Assembly: GCF_000373485.1 (NCBI RefSeq)
Contig: NZ_KB891589.1
Location: 64,412-128,411 of the forward strand
DNA from: Dasania marina DSM 21967
Lineage (GTDB): Bacteria; Pseudomonadota; Gammaproteobacteria; Pseudomonadales; Dasaniaceae
DNA: 64,000 nucleotides
Direction of reading: 5' to 3'
In this document: one piece after another, positions 24,951-34,212 of the stretch
Position numbering within the stretch: position 1 is the first letter of the stretch
How the letters are laid out: each line of letters starts with the position of its first letter
The notes under the pieces: generated by a model
Database searches by the model: none
Seen by the model: only the letters and a program-made list of their open reading frames with translations
What the model was told of the DNA's origin: nothing
Position numbers and translations under genes: made by a program

Positions 24951-25390
24951 TGAGTAACGCTAAGCTACGCGGTTTTAACCGTTCTTTGCCCATGTCCTTA
25001 TTAAAGGCACGTGAGGCTGTGATGAAAAAATTTGCTCCTTCATTGAAGGAGCATAATCTTTCCGCGCAGCAATGGCGTGTTATTAGGGCATTAAAAGAAG
25101 AAGATGGCTTGGATATATCTGAGCTGTCTGAACGCTGCTATTTACTAATGCCTAGCCTATCTAGAATTATTCAAAACTTAGAAGCGCGCCAATTGGTGAA
25201 TCGTCAATTAGTGGCTGGTGACCAGCGACGATCAGCTATTTTTATTACTGATGAGGGCGTGAAACTGTTTAATGTAATTGCACCCAAATCAGCGGAGCGC
25301 TATGAGCATATTACTAAGAAGTTTGGCCCAGGAAAGCTAGAGTTACTCTATGAGTTGTTAGACGAGTTGATAGAAAAAATCGATGAGTAA
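24950..25390 (+). CDS. hpaR: MarR-family repressor of the homoprotocatechuate operons
   Basis: A 146 aa MarR protein matching HpaR: RSLPMSLLKAREAVM at the N-terminus, LSAQQWRVIRALKEEDGLD, ISELSERCYLLMPSLSRII as HTH, and RQLVAGDQRRSAIFITDEG as the wing. HpaR represses the meta-cleavage genes and is released by the aromatic acid. It overlaps hpaG by one base and is thus made with the genes it controls. The 16-base repeated elements in the hpaE-hpaG gap are its probable operators. Confidence 0.88.
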   Translation: MSNAKLRGFNRSLPMSLLKAREAVMKKFAPSLKEHNLSAQQWRVIRALKEEDGLDISELSERCYLLMPSLSRIIQNLEARQLVNRQLVAGDQRRSAIFITDEGVKLFNVIAPKSAERYEHITKKFGPGKLELLYELLDELIEKIDE

Positions 25391-25511
25391 ACATATATAC
25401 GGTAAGACTATTACTTAGGAATAAAGCACCTTTGTATGGGCGGCCTTAATAACTGAGCGGCGTTAGTATAATGAACGTCAGTTTGAAGACAGGATTAGGT
25501 GAATAATAATA

Positions 25512-26849
25512 ATGACAACACATAGCAAAAGTTTCTCAATTAACGATGTCATTGACAGTGGCAGGGTTAACCCGCAGCAAAGTTTAGTAATTGTACTGTG
25601 CCTTATTTTTAATATGCTAGATGGATTCGATATTACCGCAATGGCGGTTACCGCCAATGCGGTGGGTATAGAAATGCAGATAGCTGAAGATAAACTGGGT
25701 TTGGTGTTTAGCTTTTCTTTAGCCGGGATGATGTTGGGGGCGATGTTTCTGGCTTCTTTTTCCGATGTGTTTGGTCGTCGCAGGCTGGTAATTATTTGTT
25801 TATGGGTAATTGGTTTTTCCGTGCTGGCCACAGCCTATGTCAGTAGTTTGGCCGAGTTAATCGCCTTGCGCTTTATTAGTGGTTTGGGCGCGGGGGCCAT
25901 GTTGGCTAGTCAGGCGACCTTGGCGTCGGAGTATAGCCCTAATAAGTACCGGGCATTGGCGGTAGCTGCAGTAACGGCGGGTTACCCATTGGGTGCCATG
26001 ATGACGGGCTTGGTGGCCGGTTATATCGTGCCCGACTTTGGTTGGCGGGGTATGTTTTTATTAGGAGGTGTGGTGACCTTGGCTATGGCGCTGTTGGCCC
26101 ATGTGTTGTTACCAGAATCCTTGCAGTTTTTGTGTGAAAAAAGGCCTAAAAACGCACTGTTAAAGGTGAATAAAATATTAGCCCGTTTTTCTATGGCCGC
26201 AGTGGGTCAGTTACCCACTATCGATAAAGATTCCAGCACTATGGCAGAGCCTGGCCAGAACAGTGTTGTTAGCAATATGGTTAAGCTTTTAGCGCAACAG
26301 TATAGAAGGCAAACACTAATTTTATGGTCCTCCTTTTTTATGTGTGTTTGCAGTATGTATTTTTTGATGAGCTGGACCCCGAAGCTGATGGTTAATGCGG
26401 GTTATAGTTCGCAGATAGGTAACTACGCCTTTTCTTTATTTAATTTTGGTGGGGTGATTGGTATTTTTGTACTAGGCACTTTGGCGACACGCTGGATGTT
26501 AACCACCGTGGTATGCGTATTCTCATTAGCGGCATTTGTATTGATGCTGTTATTCGCAATTTCGCCCGCCAATAGCACGCTATTACTGGCGATTATTTTT
26601 TTAATTGGGGTAACTCTACAAGGTGGCTTTACTGGTTTATATGCCACGGCGGCGAAACTCTACCCCACTAATATTCGCAGCACCGGTGTGGGCTGGGCTA
26701 TAGGTTTGGGTCGCTTGGGTGCGGTTTTTGGCCCAGCGATAGCCGGTTATATGATTGCATCGAATGTCACTATGTCTATGAGCTTTATGTTTTTTGCGGT
26801 GCCAATGTTGATTAGTGGCCTGCTAGCTTATCGTTTACGCATACGCTAA
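25512..26849 (+). CDS. Aromatic acid:H+ symporter, AAHS-family MFS transporter
   Basis: A 445 aa, 12-helix MFS protein of the PcaK/BenK/MhpT type. Diagnostic parts are LIFNMLDGFDITAMAVTA in helix 1 (the conserved DGxD in AAHS carriers), FSDVFGRRRLVII between helices 2 and 3, EYSPNKYRALAVA and the later ATAAKLYPTNIRSTGVGWA. It most likely imports the aromatic acid for the hpa pathway. It is 121 bases downstream of hpaR on the same strand. Confidence 0.87.
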   Translation: MTTHSKSFSINDVIDSGRVNPQQSLVIVLCLIFNMLDGFDITAMAVTANAVGIEMQIAEDKLGLVFSFSLAGMMLGAMFLASFSDVFGRRRLVIICLWVIGFSVLATAYVSSLAELIALRFISGLGAGAMLASQATLASEYSPNKYRALAVAAVTAGYPLGAMMTGLVAGYIVPDFGWRGMFLLGGVVTLAMALLAHVLLPESLQFLCEKRPKNALLKVNKILARFSMAAVGQLPTIDKDSSTMAEPGQNSVVSNMVKLLAQQYRRQTLILWSSFFMCVCSMYFLMSWTPKLMVNAGYSSQIGNYAFSLFNFGGVIGIFVLGTLATRWMLTTVVCVFSLAAFVLMLLFAISPANSTLLLAIIFLIGVTLQGGFTGLYATAAKLYPTNIRSTGVGWAIGLGRLGAVFGPAIAGYMIASNVTMSMSFMFFAVPMLISGLLAYRLRIR

Positions 26850-26973
26850 TTCAGTATCACAGTGCTTTGTATTATTTAGAGAGTGTTGTTATGAGTTTTT
26901 ATCCATTGGTGTAATGGGGTATATAAAATAACTCGAATGTATTGCCTCTTTTAAAATAACGGAAACCTTTAGT

Positions 26974-27090
26974 GTTAATGTGCTGGCCGATGATTAGCAG
27001 GATATTGTTAATAGCTATGCTAAAAAAGGCGCACATGAATTGGCTGCTGAGCATTTCCATATAGGCTCCGCTAATATGCTGGTTAATTAG
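26974..27090 (+). other. Possible decayed gene end of unknown family
   Basis: One frame reads VNVLADD, a stop, then QDIVNSYAKKGAHELAAEH and a short tail to a TAG at 27088-27090. The stretch reads like the end of a real alpha-helical protein broken by one stop, but I do not recognise it. It fills the gap between the AAHS transporter and the multiheme gene; nothing else is visible there. Confidence 0.25.
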
Positions 27091-27152
27091 TGGTACTATT
27101 TCGAGTCAATTGTTTGTTTAAACAACGCCTTAATCTAATCGCTGGGATATTG

Positions 27153-29426
27153 ATGACTATGTTAGCCCCATTGCGCGCTGCGCTAGCGTGCACGTTGATT
27201 CTGTGTTTTTTTACCCTGCATAGCTGGGCTACGATTGCTGAAGAGCCTGTTAAAGAACGAATTAAGGACGCTGGCTATATAGGCAGCCAGCAGTGTGCTA
27301 GCTGTCACCTGCAGGCCTTTAAGGATTGGCAGGGCTCCCACCATCAACTGGCTATGCAGCACGCCAATAATGACACGGTATTAGCTGATTTTGCTGATCG
27401 CCAATTTACCTATAACGGCATTACCTCAAGCTTTTATAAAAAAGGCGATGAGTTCTGGGTTAAAACCGACAGTGCCGATGGCAGCTTGCAGGATTATAAA
27501 ATTGCCTACACCTTCGGGGTAAGCCCGTTGCAACAGTACTTGATCGCTTTTGAGGATGGCCGCTTGCAGGCCCTGTCCATAGCTTGGGATAGCCGCAGCG
27601 TAGCGCAGGGCGGCCAGCGCTGGTTTCACCTATACCCAGAGGATAAAATGACCCATAGTGATGCACTGCACTGGACTAGGCAGTCACAAAATTGGAACAG
27701 CCAATGTGCGGACTGCCACTCTACCAATCTGCAAAAAAATTATCAGCCCGGGTCTAACCGTTACCAAAGCACATGGTCAGAAATTAGCGTGGGCTGTGAA
27801 AGTTGCCATGGCCCAGGGGCAGCGCATGTTGTATGGAGCGATAACAAAGAGGCTAACAAAGATGGCAATAAAGGCTTACAGCGTGATGCCGGTAAGGCCA
27901 GGCAATGGCTGCGTCAAGACGGCGCGGCTACGGCAGTAATTAATAGTCGGCATGATATTGATGGTGACCGCCAAATTAATAATTGTGGCCGCTGCCATGC
28001 GCGCCGCAGCCCTATACATGATGATAAAGCCTCAGTTTTCTCTGATCAATTACTCGATACTCATATGTTATCGCTTATAGAGCCGCCGCTTTATTATGTG
28101 GATGGCCAGATTAAAGAAGAAGTGTTTGTGCATGGCTCTTTTATACAAAGCAAAATGCAGCAGCGCGGGGTGGTGTGCAGCAATTGCCATAACCCCCATA
28201 GCTTGGCGCTAAAGCAGCAAGGCAATGCGCTTTGCGCCCAGTGTCATAATCCCAATCAGTTTGATCGCTCTGAGCATCACCACCATGCTGCAAAGAGTAC
28301 CGGAGCACAATGTGTTAATTGCCATATGCCAGCGACTAGCTATATGGTGGTTGACCCTAGGCGTGATCACAGCCTTAGAGTTCCCCGGCCTGACATATCA
28401 CAGCAGTTGGGCGTACCTAACGCTTGTAACCAATGCCACGATGATCAAACAGTGGCTTGGGCGGCAGCCGCTTTTAGCCAGTGGTACCCACACCGAGTTA
28501 AGCAGCCACACCCCGCCTTTAGTTTATTTGCCGGTGAGCAGGCCAACCGCCTCGCGGTGCCGCAGTTGGCGGCATTGGCTAGGGATAGCGCGCAGGCGGC
28601 TATCATACGCGCCTCTGCTTTGCAGCGCTTGAGTGCCTACCCTGAACCCTATGCCATTAACACAGCTGTGAGCTTATTACAGGCACCGCAGCCTTTAATA
28701 CGGGTGGCCGCTTTGCGGGTATTAACCGCTATGCCTTTAGAGCAGCGCATGGCTAATGTTTGGCCCTTATTGGCAGACCCTGTTAAAGCGGTAAGGCTGG
28801 AGGCGACGCGTTTATTGGCAGCGGCGATTGTGCCCGCAGCCTTGCCGGCGGCCCTTAGCGAGCAGCAGAAGAAACAGTTACAGCTAGCCATAGATGAAGC
28901 TATGGCCAGCGCTAACAGTCTTGCCGATACCCCCACGGGGCAAATGCAGCTAGGGGTTATGTATGAGTATATGCAACAAACGGATAAGGCAAAAAACGCT
29001 TATCAACATGCACGGCTATTAGAGCCCAATTTTATTCCGGCGTTGTTAAACCTTGCTGATTTACATAGGTCGCAGGGGCAGGATGGATTGGCTTTGCCAT
29101 TATTATTACAAAGCCTAAATTCATCGCCTGAGAGTCCAGAGGTGCATTTTTCATTAGGCTTGTTGTACATACGGCTTAAACAATTGAAGCTTGCGCTAAG
29201 CCATTTGCAGCAGGCCGCTGAGATAGCGACCAATAGCGCTCACTACAGTTATGTTCATGGGGTGGCCTTATTTGAAAACGGTGAGCCAGAGCAGGCTATT
29301 GATGTATTAAAAAGGGCGCTTAAGCAGCATCCCCGTCAGCCCGATATAGTATCAGCCCTAGTCGCTTATTTGCAGCGTATGGGCAGGGCGGAAGAGGCTA
29401 GTGCCTATGCCGCGCAGCTGCCCTAG
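27153..29426 (+). CDS. Exported eight-heme c-type cytochrome with HEAT-like and TPR domains
   Basis: Counting from the ATG at 27153 (GGGA ribosome binding site; signal peptide MTMLAPLRAALACTLILCFF), the 757 aa product has eight CxxCH haem sites near residues 48, 184, 215, 278, 342, 361, 387 and 425: CASCH, CADCH, CESCH, CGRCH, CSNCH, CAQCH, CVNCH and CNQCH. The haem part resembles the cytochrome c554/doubled-CxxCH families. It is followed by HEAT-like repeats (about 460-590) and at least four TPRs (about 600-750), which suggests a periplasmic scaffold combining electron transfer with protein binding. Its redox partner is unknown. An upstream in-frame GTG (27090) would hide the signal peptide and is unlikely. 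Confidence 0.85.
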   Translation: MTMLAPLRAALACTLILCFFTLHSWATIAEEPVKERIKDAGYIGSQQCASCHLQAFKDWQGSHHQLAMQHANNDTVLADFADRQFTYNGITSSFYKKGDEFWVKTDSADGSLQDYKIAYTFGVSPLQQYLIAFEDGRLQALSIAWDSRSVAQGGQRWFHLYPEDKMTHSDALHWTRQSQNWNSQCADCHSTNLQKNYQPGSNRYQSTWSEISVGCESCHGPGAAHVVWSDNKEANKDGNKGLQRDAGKARQWLRQDGAATAVINSRHDIDGDRQINNCGRCHARRSPIHDDKASVFSDQLLDTHMLSLIEPPLYYVDGQIKEEVFVHGSFIQSKMQQRGVVCSNCHNPHSLALKQQGNALCAQCHNPNQFDRSEHHHHAAKSTGAQCVNCHMPATSYMVVDPRRDHSLRVPRPDISQQLGVPNACNQCHDDQTVAWAAAAFSQWYPHRVKQPHPAFSLFAGEQANRLAVPQLAALARDSAQAAIIRASALQRLSAYPEPYAINTAVSLLQAPQPLIRVAALRVLTAMPLEQRMANVWPLLADPVKAVRLEATRLLAAAIVPAALPAALSEQQKKQLQLAIDEAMASANSLADTPTGQMQLGVMYEYMQQTDKAKNAYQHARLLEPNFIPALLNLADLHRSQGQDGLALPLLLQSLNSSPESPEVHFSLGLLYIRLKQLKLALSHLQQAAEIATNSAHYSYVHGVALFENGEPEQAIDVLKRALKQHPRQPDIVSALVAYLQRMGRAEEASAYAAQLP

Positions 29427-29472
29427 CTGCTAAGTATGGTGCTGGCGTTTTTGCTTTTGTGTTATAGCCATC

Positions 29473-31197
29473 TTAGTAGCCACTGACCCAGTCAGGCAAA
29501 ATAACATTGTTTTCTGTCGCATATTGCTGCCAAAGCGTCAGCATTTCTTGCAGTTTTTTGGGCTGGCTTATAGCTAAGTCGTTAGCTTCGGCTACATCAT
29601 TTTTTACGTTGTAAAGCTGCCATTCGCCGTTGCCGTATGGGGCGGGCATATGGACTAACTTCCAGTCCCCTTTGCGTATGGCTCGTTTGCCCATTAACTG
29701 TATACCTAGCACGCGCTGCTGTGCCGCCTGAGGTAATACGCCGTCGGTAAGCAGTGTGGCCATAGATATACCGGTTATAGGTTCTATGGGGCGGCCTTTA
29801 TAGCTATCTTTTGGTGGGCTAATACCTACTATATCCAGCAGTGTGGGAGTAAGGTCTTTTACGGAAACTAGATTGTTTTCTATTGCGCCGGCGCGAAAGT
29901 GTTTTGGGTAGTGGGCAAAGGCTGCCACTCTAGTGCCGCCTTCTGTGGTGGATCCTTTATAGTATTTTAAGGCAGGGGAGCTGGCTCTAGCCCACGCTTC
30001 AGCCAAAAAGGTATAGGAGCTAGGTTTGCCCATATTGTCAAAGCTAAAATCGTGAGTTTCATCTATCACTTTTCTAATTTTAGGAAAGGTATCTTTGGGC
30101 CAGGTGTTGTCCAAATCATGTCCTTCGGCGCCGTTGTCCGACATAAAAATAATGACGGTGTTTTCAAATAAGTTATTTTGTTTTAAATAGGAAACCAACC
30201 GCCCCGTGTGGCTATCAACTTCATCTACCATGGCTGCATAGATTTCCATGCGCCTAGATTCTATTTTTTGCTGGTCTTTAGTGAGTTCATTCCATGGACG
30301 TATCGATGGGCTGGCTGTTGTAGCTTGAGATGCCGGTAATAAGCCTAATTCTTTTTGCTTGTTTAAGCGCTGGGTATAGAGAGTCTCATAGCCACTGTCG
30401 TAGAGGCCTTTATACTTTGCTATGGTTTTATCCGGTGCCTGTATGGGCCAGTGCGGGGCGGTGTAAGCTAGGTAGGCAAAAAATGGTTTGCCTTGGGCTT
30501 TGTCTTGTTCAATATTTTCAATAATGCTATCGGTATAAAACTGGCTTGAATAATGAAAGTTTTTAGGAAGTTCGCTGAGTAGTTTGCCGTTTTTTCTATA
30601 GGGTGCTTTGGCTACAGGTGTCGCTGCATAGGCGGGCTTCATATCACTAAAGTGGCTGGCGCCGCCACTGAGCATGCTGAATGTTTTATCAAAACCGCGT
30701 TGGTAGGGGCTGCTATGGTCAGCCAAGCCCAAGTGCCATTTTCCCGCCATGTAGGTGTTATAGCCGGCATCGCGCAATAGGCTGGCAACGGTAACAACAC
30801 GTTTATTAAGATAGCCCTCGTAGCCGGGCTGGCCTTTTTGGTTGGGGGCTAGCTCTTCTTCCATATTACCTAAGCCGGCTTTATGGTTATCAACACCGGT
30901 TAATAACATGGCTCGGGTAGGTGAGCAAGTGGGGGCCGTTTGGAAATTGGTAAAGCGCACGCCCTGGTAGGCCAGAGCATCTAAATTGGGGGTTGCTATC
31001 TCGCCGCCAAAACTGCCTATGTCGGTATAGCCCATATCATCCACGACTATCAATAGGATGTTGGGTGGCTGTGCAGTGTTGGGGGTTTTACCTGGCTCAG
31101 GTGCTAGGCTCATAGCGTAAGCTAACGGGGTAAGCAGCAGGTAGAGGAATAAGTGGCGGCTAAATACCGCTAAGCCCAAGGTTATTTTTTTCATCAT
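29473..31197 (-). CDS. Exported sulfatase (arylsulfatase-type, formylglycine enzyme)
   Basis: A 574 aa sulfatase with a signal peptide (MMKKITLGLA... cleaved after about residue 28). PPNILLIVVDDMGYTDIG carries the two metal-binding Asp, and CSPTRAMLLTG at residue 91 is the C-x-P-x-R site whose Cys is converted to formylglycine by FGE. MAGKWHLG and FMSDNGAEG are further active-site segments. It hydrolyses a sulfate ester in the periplasm; the substrate is not readable. The gene lies between the multiheme cytochrome and a TonB-dependent receptor on the same strand, from which a terminator separates it. The receptor may import the sulfated compound (inference). Confidence 0.92.
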   Translation of the reverse strand: MMKKITLGLAVFSRHLFLYLLLTPLAYAMSLAPEPGKTPNTAQPPNILLIVVDDMGYTDIGSFGGEIATPNLDALAYQGVRFTNFQTAPTCSPTRAMLLTGVDNHKAGLGNMEEELAPNQKGQPGYEGYLNKRVVTVASLLRDAGYNTYMAGKWHLGLADHSSPYQRGFDKTFSMLSGGASHFSDMKPAYAATPVAKAPYRKNGKLLSELPKNFHYSSQFYTDSIIENIEQDKAQGKPFFAYLAYTAPHWPIQAPDKTIAKYKGLYDSGYETLYTQRLNKQKELGLLPASQATTASPSIRPWNELTKDQQKIESRRMEIYAAMVDEVDSHTGRLVSYLKQNNLFENTVIIFMSDNGAEGHDLDNTWPKDTFPKIRKVIDETHDFSFDNMGKPSSYTFLAEAWARASSPALKYYKGSTTEGGTRVAAFAHYPKHFRAGAIENNLVSVKDLTPTLLDIVGISPPKDSYKGRPIEPITGISMATLLTDGVLPQAAQQRVLGIQLMGKRAIRKGDWKLVHMPAPYGNGEWQLYNVKNDVAEANDLAISQPKKLQEMLTLWQQYATENNVILPDWVSGY

Positions 31198-31259
31198 AAA
31201 ACTCGCAGTTGCTGAGTAAACGCTACAGCTTATGTAGAATTTTTATAGGATTTGATGCA

Positions 31260-31290
31260 AAAAAGGAAACCCCATGTGGGTTTCCTTTTT
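31260..31290 (-). terminator. Rho-independent terminator of the second TonB-dependent receptor
   Basis: AAAAAGGAAACCC and GGGTTTCCTTTTT form a 13-bp stem around CATGT; the T run on the minus strand lies at the receptor-distal side. It separates the receptor from the sulfatase gene, which therefore needs its own promoter. Confidence 0.85.
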
Positions 31291-31323
31291 GTTAGTAGCG
31301 ATATCAAACGATAGGCTTATTCA

Positions 31324-33531
31324 TTAGTCGCCGAAATTATAGGTGACTGATAAGCCCACGGTACGTGGTGGTGCATACACTTCTTGGGTAAAGCCAAAAC
31401 CATCGCCAATAAATACATCGAGTATCGCTAAATCAAGATGATACACGCGATATTCTTCATCGGTGAAGTTTTTAACCCAAGCACTATATTTCCATGCGCC
31501 GTCTTCAGTGGTGTAGGCTACGTTGGCGTTACCAACAAAGTAAGCATCTTCTTTTGATGATTCATTGTTGGTGCCCTCTAGGTATTGCTCACCGGTATAA
31601 GCGCCATCGATTTGTGCCGTCATCTCACCGCCTAAAGCGTTCCAGTTATAGCGTACTAAGGCGTTGGCGCTATATTCTGGGGCGTTGGGCAGTTTAACAT
31701 CTTCATTATCTATGCCTAATGCTGTGGGGGCGCCATCAACTTCGGAATCTATAATCGATAAACCTAAAACGATATCCCAGCTTTCGTTAGGGGTGATAAA
31801 TAATTCTACTTCACCACCGACGTTAGTTGCGTCGCGGTTAACGACTTGAGGTGTTGCATTTAACAAAGAAAATTGTTGATAGTCTTTGTAGTCATAATAA
31901 AATACCGTGCTGTTTAAGCGTGCTACCCCATCTTTAAGCGTTAGCTTGGAGCCTATTTCATAGGAGTGTAAAACTTCTTCGTCGTGTTTGAAGTCTTCTA
32001 CTGCCACATCGCGGCTGGGTGACCAGTTACCGCCTTTAATGCCGCGGTTATAGGATACAAAGTAAAGGTCATCCGCTGCACTGGTATAGTTTAGCTGTAG
32101 CCTTGCCGCATAATCACCATAATCAATTGTATTAACTGCCGAGATATCTTTTGCTTGCAGTACCGGCGCTAAACCATCATCAGAACCATCGGGGTTACGC
32201 GAATCGTCGGTTGTTAGCACGTCTATGTCTTTATCATCCTGTGACCAGCGATAACCTACTATACCCGTCCAGCTGTCGTTAAAGTCATATTCTATCTGGC
32301 CAAACACCGACCAGTTAGTTGAGTTTAACTCAGTAGTGGTTAGGGCAGTGTTATAGGTTGGGGTGATTACATTACCATCGGCAATAGACTGATTATTGCC
32401 TTGTATATCTAGATAGAATAAGCCGGTATTCCAGCGTAAATTATCGTGATCGCCAGCAAGACGTAGTTCTTGTGACCATTGGCTGTAATCCGCAATAGTA
32501 GAGAATTCAAAAATGGCACCAGTCTGTGCGCTGGGTGTGCCGTCGGCATCCTCAGTATAGAATTTATCTAGCTCTAGCGAATTGGTTATAGAAACGAATT
32601 CTACCGTATCTGAAATTTCCCAAGAAACTTTAGCTGTTACGCTAGTTGTCTCACGATCAAAATAGCCGCCATCGGAAAAATCTTCATGGGGGTCTGGGCT
32701 AGGAGCATTGGTGGGTATGGCTAAACCTAAGGCATTGACGTCGGCGTCTTGTACAACATAAACACCTGTAGGAACATCGCTATCTTCTGAGTAACTCGCA
32801 ATTAAATCGGCGACAATGGTGTCACCGATATCAAACTGCAAGGCGCCACGGACAACGTAGCCATCAGCACCTTGTGAATCTTCGCCGCCGACTTTGTTTT
32901 CTATATAGCCATCGGCTTCTTCCCAGCGGGCAGCTAAGCGACCACGTATACCATCGGCAAGGCCGCCACCGATGGCACCTTCTAATGATTTTCTATCAAA
33001 GCTGGCAAGTCCACCTTGCACATAGCCATTGAGGTTGTCGGATGACGCTCTATTGGTAACATAGTGAATTAAACCGCCGGTAGCGTTACGACCAAATAGT
33101 GTGCCTTGTGGGCCACGAAGTACTTCAACCCTTTCCATATCAAACAGTTGACCGTTTATAGCATTCATACTGCCTATATAAGCATCATTAATATAAACAG
33201 CTACTGGCGCCTCTAAATTGTCTTGGAAATTGTTTTGGGAAATACCGCGTAAATTAAAGGCGGTAAAAGCCGGAGTAAAAGATTGTAATTGTAAGCCTGG
33301 CACTTGTTGAATGATGTCTATGGTGTTGACCATACCCAAGGCGCTCATTTGATCGCCGGTAAAAGCTGATACCGAGATACCAACATCTTGAATATTTTCT
33401 ATACGTTTTTGTGAGGTGACTATAACTTCTTCCAGCACCGAGGCGCTAGCTCCAGTTGATGCGCAGCTTAAGGCAACTAGGCTGGCACTAATAGCCTGGC
33501 TTAGGCTGGAACGGCGTAATGATTTACTCAT
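31324..33531 (-). CDS. TonB-dependent outer-membrane receptor
   Basis: The ATG at 33531 (GGGAG 8 bases upstream; signal peptide MSKSLRRSSLSQAISASLVA) gives a 735 aa receptor; the longer frame to 33567 lacks a good start. After the signal come EEVIVTSQKRIENIQDVG, a plug with QQVPGLQLQSF, FNLRGISQNN and RVEVLRGPQGTLFGRNATGG, then the barrel ending VTYNFGD. It belongs to the same broad receptor class as the one at 7137 but is clearly a distinct gene. The cargo is unknown; neighbouring sulfatase and multiheme genes give the only hint. Confidence 0.92.
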   Translation of the reverse strand: MSKSLRRSSLSQAISASLVALSCASTGASASVLEEVIVTSQKRIENIQDVGISVSAFTGDQMSALGMVNTIDIIQQVPGLQLQSFTPAFTAFNLRGISQNNFQDNLEAPVAVYINDAYIGSMNAINGQLFDMERVEVLRGPQGTLFGRNATGGLIHYVTNRASSDNLNGYVQGGLASFDRKSLEGAIGGGLADGIRGRLAARWEEADGYIENKVGGEDSQGADGYVVRGALQFDIGDTIVADLIASYSEDSDVPTGVYVVQDADVNALGLAIPTNAPSPDPHEDFSDGGYFDRETTSVTAKVSWEISDTVEFVSITNSLELDKFYTEDADGTPSAQTGAIFEFSTIADYSQWSQELRLAGDHDNLRWNTGLFYLDIQGNNQSIADGNVITPTYNTALTTTELNSTNWSVFGQIEYDFNDSWTGIVGYRWSQDDKDIDVLTTDDSRNPDGSDDGLAPVLQAKDISAVNTIDYGDYAARLQLNYTSAADDLYFVSYNRGIKGGNWSPSRDVAVEDFKHDEEVLHSYEIGSKLTLKDGVARLNSTVFYYDYKDYQQFSLLNATPQVVNRDATNVGGEVELFITPNESWDIVLGLSIIDSEVDGAPTALGIDNEDVKLPNAPEYSANALVRYNWNALGGEMTAQIDGAYTGEQYLEGTNNESSKEDAYFVGNANVAYTTEDGAWKYSAWVKNFTDEEYRVYHLDLAILDVFIGDGFGFTQEVYAPPRTVGLSVTYNFGD

Positions 33532-34212
33532 ATTTTTTCTCCCATGGTACCTCTTAATTAAACGCATAGTTTAATTTTTTTGAGGCATACAATTAATATG
33601 TATATTTTATTATTTTAGATTTTGGCTGTGTGAATTTAGCGAGTCACAGCGGCATCTAATTCATTTTTTTCTGTATGATTCCTTGTGTTACTTAAAAGGA
33701 ATAAATGTTAAAGAATGAACATTAATAATACAGAGTCAATTTATAGTAGAGTCTAAAGGTCAGGCTGAATATCATCTATATGGTTGATAGTAGACGTTTG
33801 TATGTTTTTTGTTTTTATTAGTTAGATAAGTATCCATTGATGTTTTTTATTGATATAACCAATTGCGATATAGATTTTTTAGCTCGCTCGCACTTATTCT
33901 TTAAGCTCATCTATTTGGATGATATGAATATTTCCGTTGGCTAAGTAATGTTTGTGTTGTATTAAAGGTTTACGCACTCTTTGTGTCTCATTTGGCAGCT
34001 CAGGCTGCCTTTTTTCTATATGCAAAGATAATGTAAGTACTTGTTTATTTAAAACATAAAAGTGTAGCGTGGTTTGTGTGTCTAGTTTGTGCATCTATAG
34101 ATAGGAAAAGCTTGGTAAGTGATTACGCTGTATCTATATAGCTACCAGTTAACGACGCAATAATTATCATTCTACGGCTATCAATAACAAACATGATTAA
34201 GGGTAAAGTCTC
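33532..34212. other. Long A+T-rich gap with an orphan terminator
   Basis: A 680-base gap between divergent genes (second receptor and aldehyde dehydrogenase). It has no convincing protein gene. A minus-strand frame at 33894-34094 has no ribosome binding site and runs through a terminator hairpin. The clear plus-strand terminator at 33994 has no gene before it, so a small RNA may be made from about 33850 to 34015. Confidence 0.4.
33994..34015 (+). terminator. Orphan rho-independent terminator, possible small-RNA end
   Basis: GGCAGC-TCAG-GCTGCC followed directly by six T residues: a compact 6-bp GC-rich stem with a tetraloop. No plus-strand coding region precedes it within about 400 bases. Confidence 0.65.

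Noticed and set aside
33894-34094. 66-codon minus-strand frame in the receptor/aldehyde dehydrogenase gap
   Set aside because: It lacks a ribosome binding site, runs through a clear plus-strand terminator hairpin and matches no family I know.
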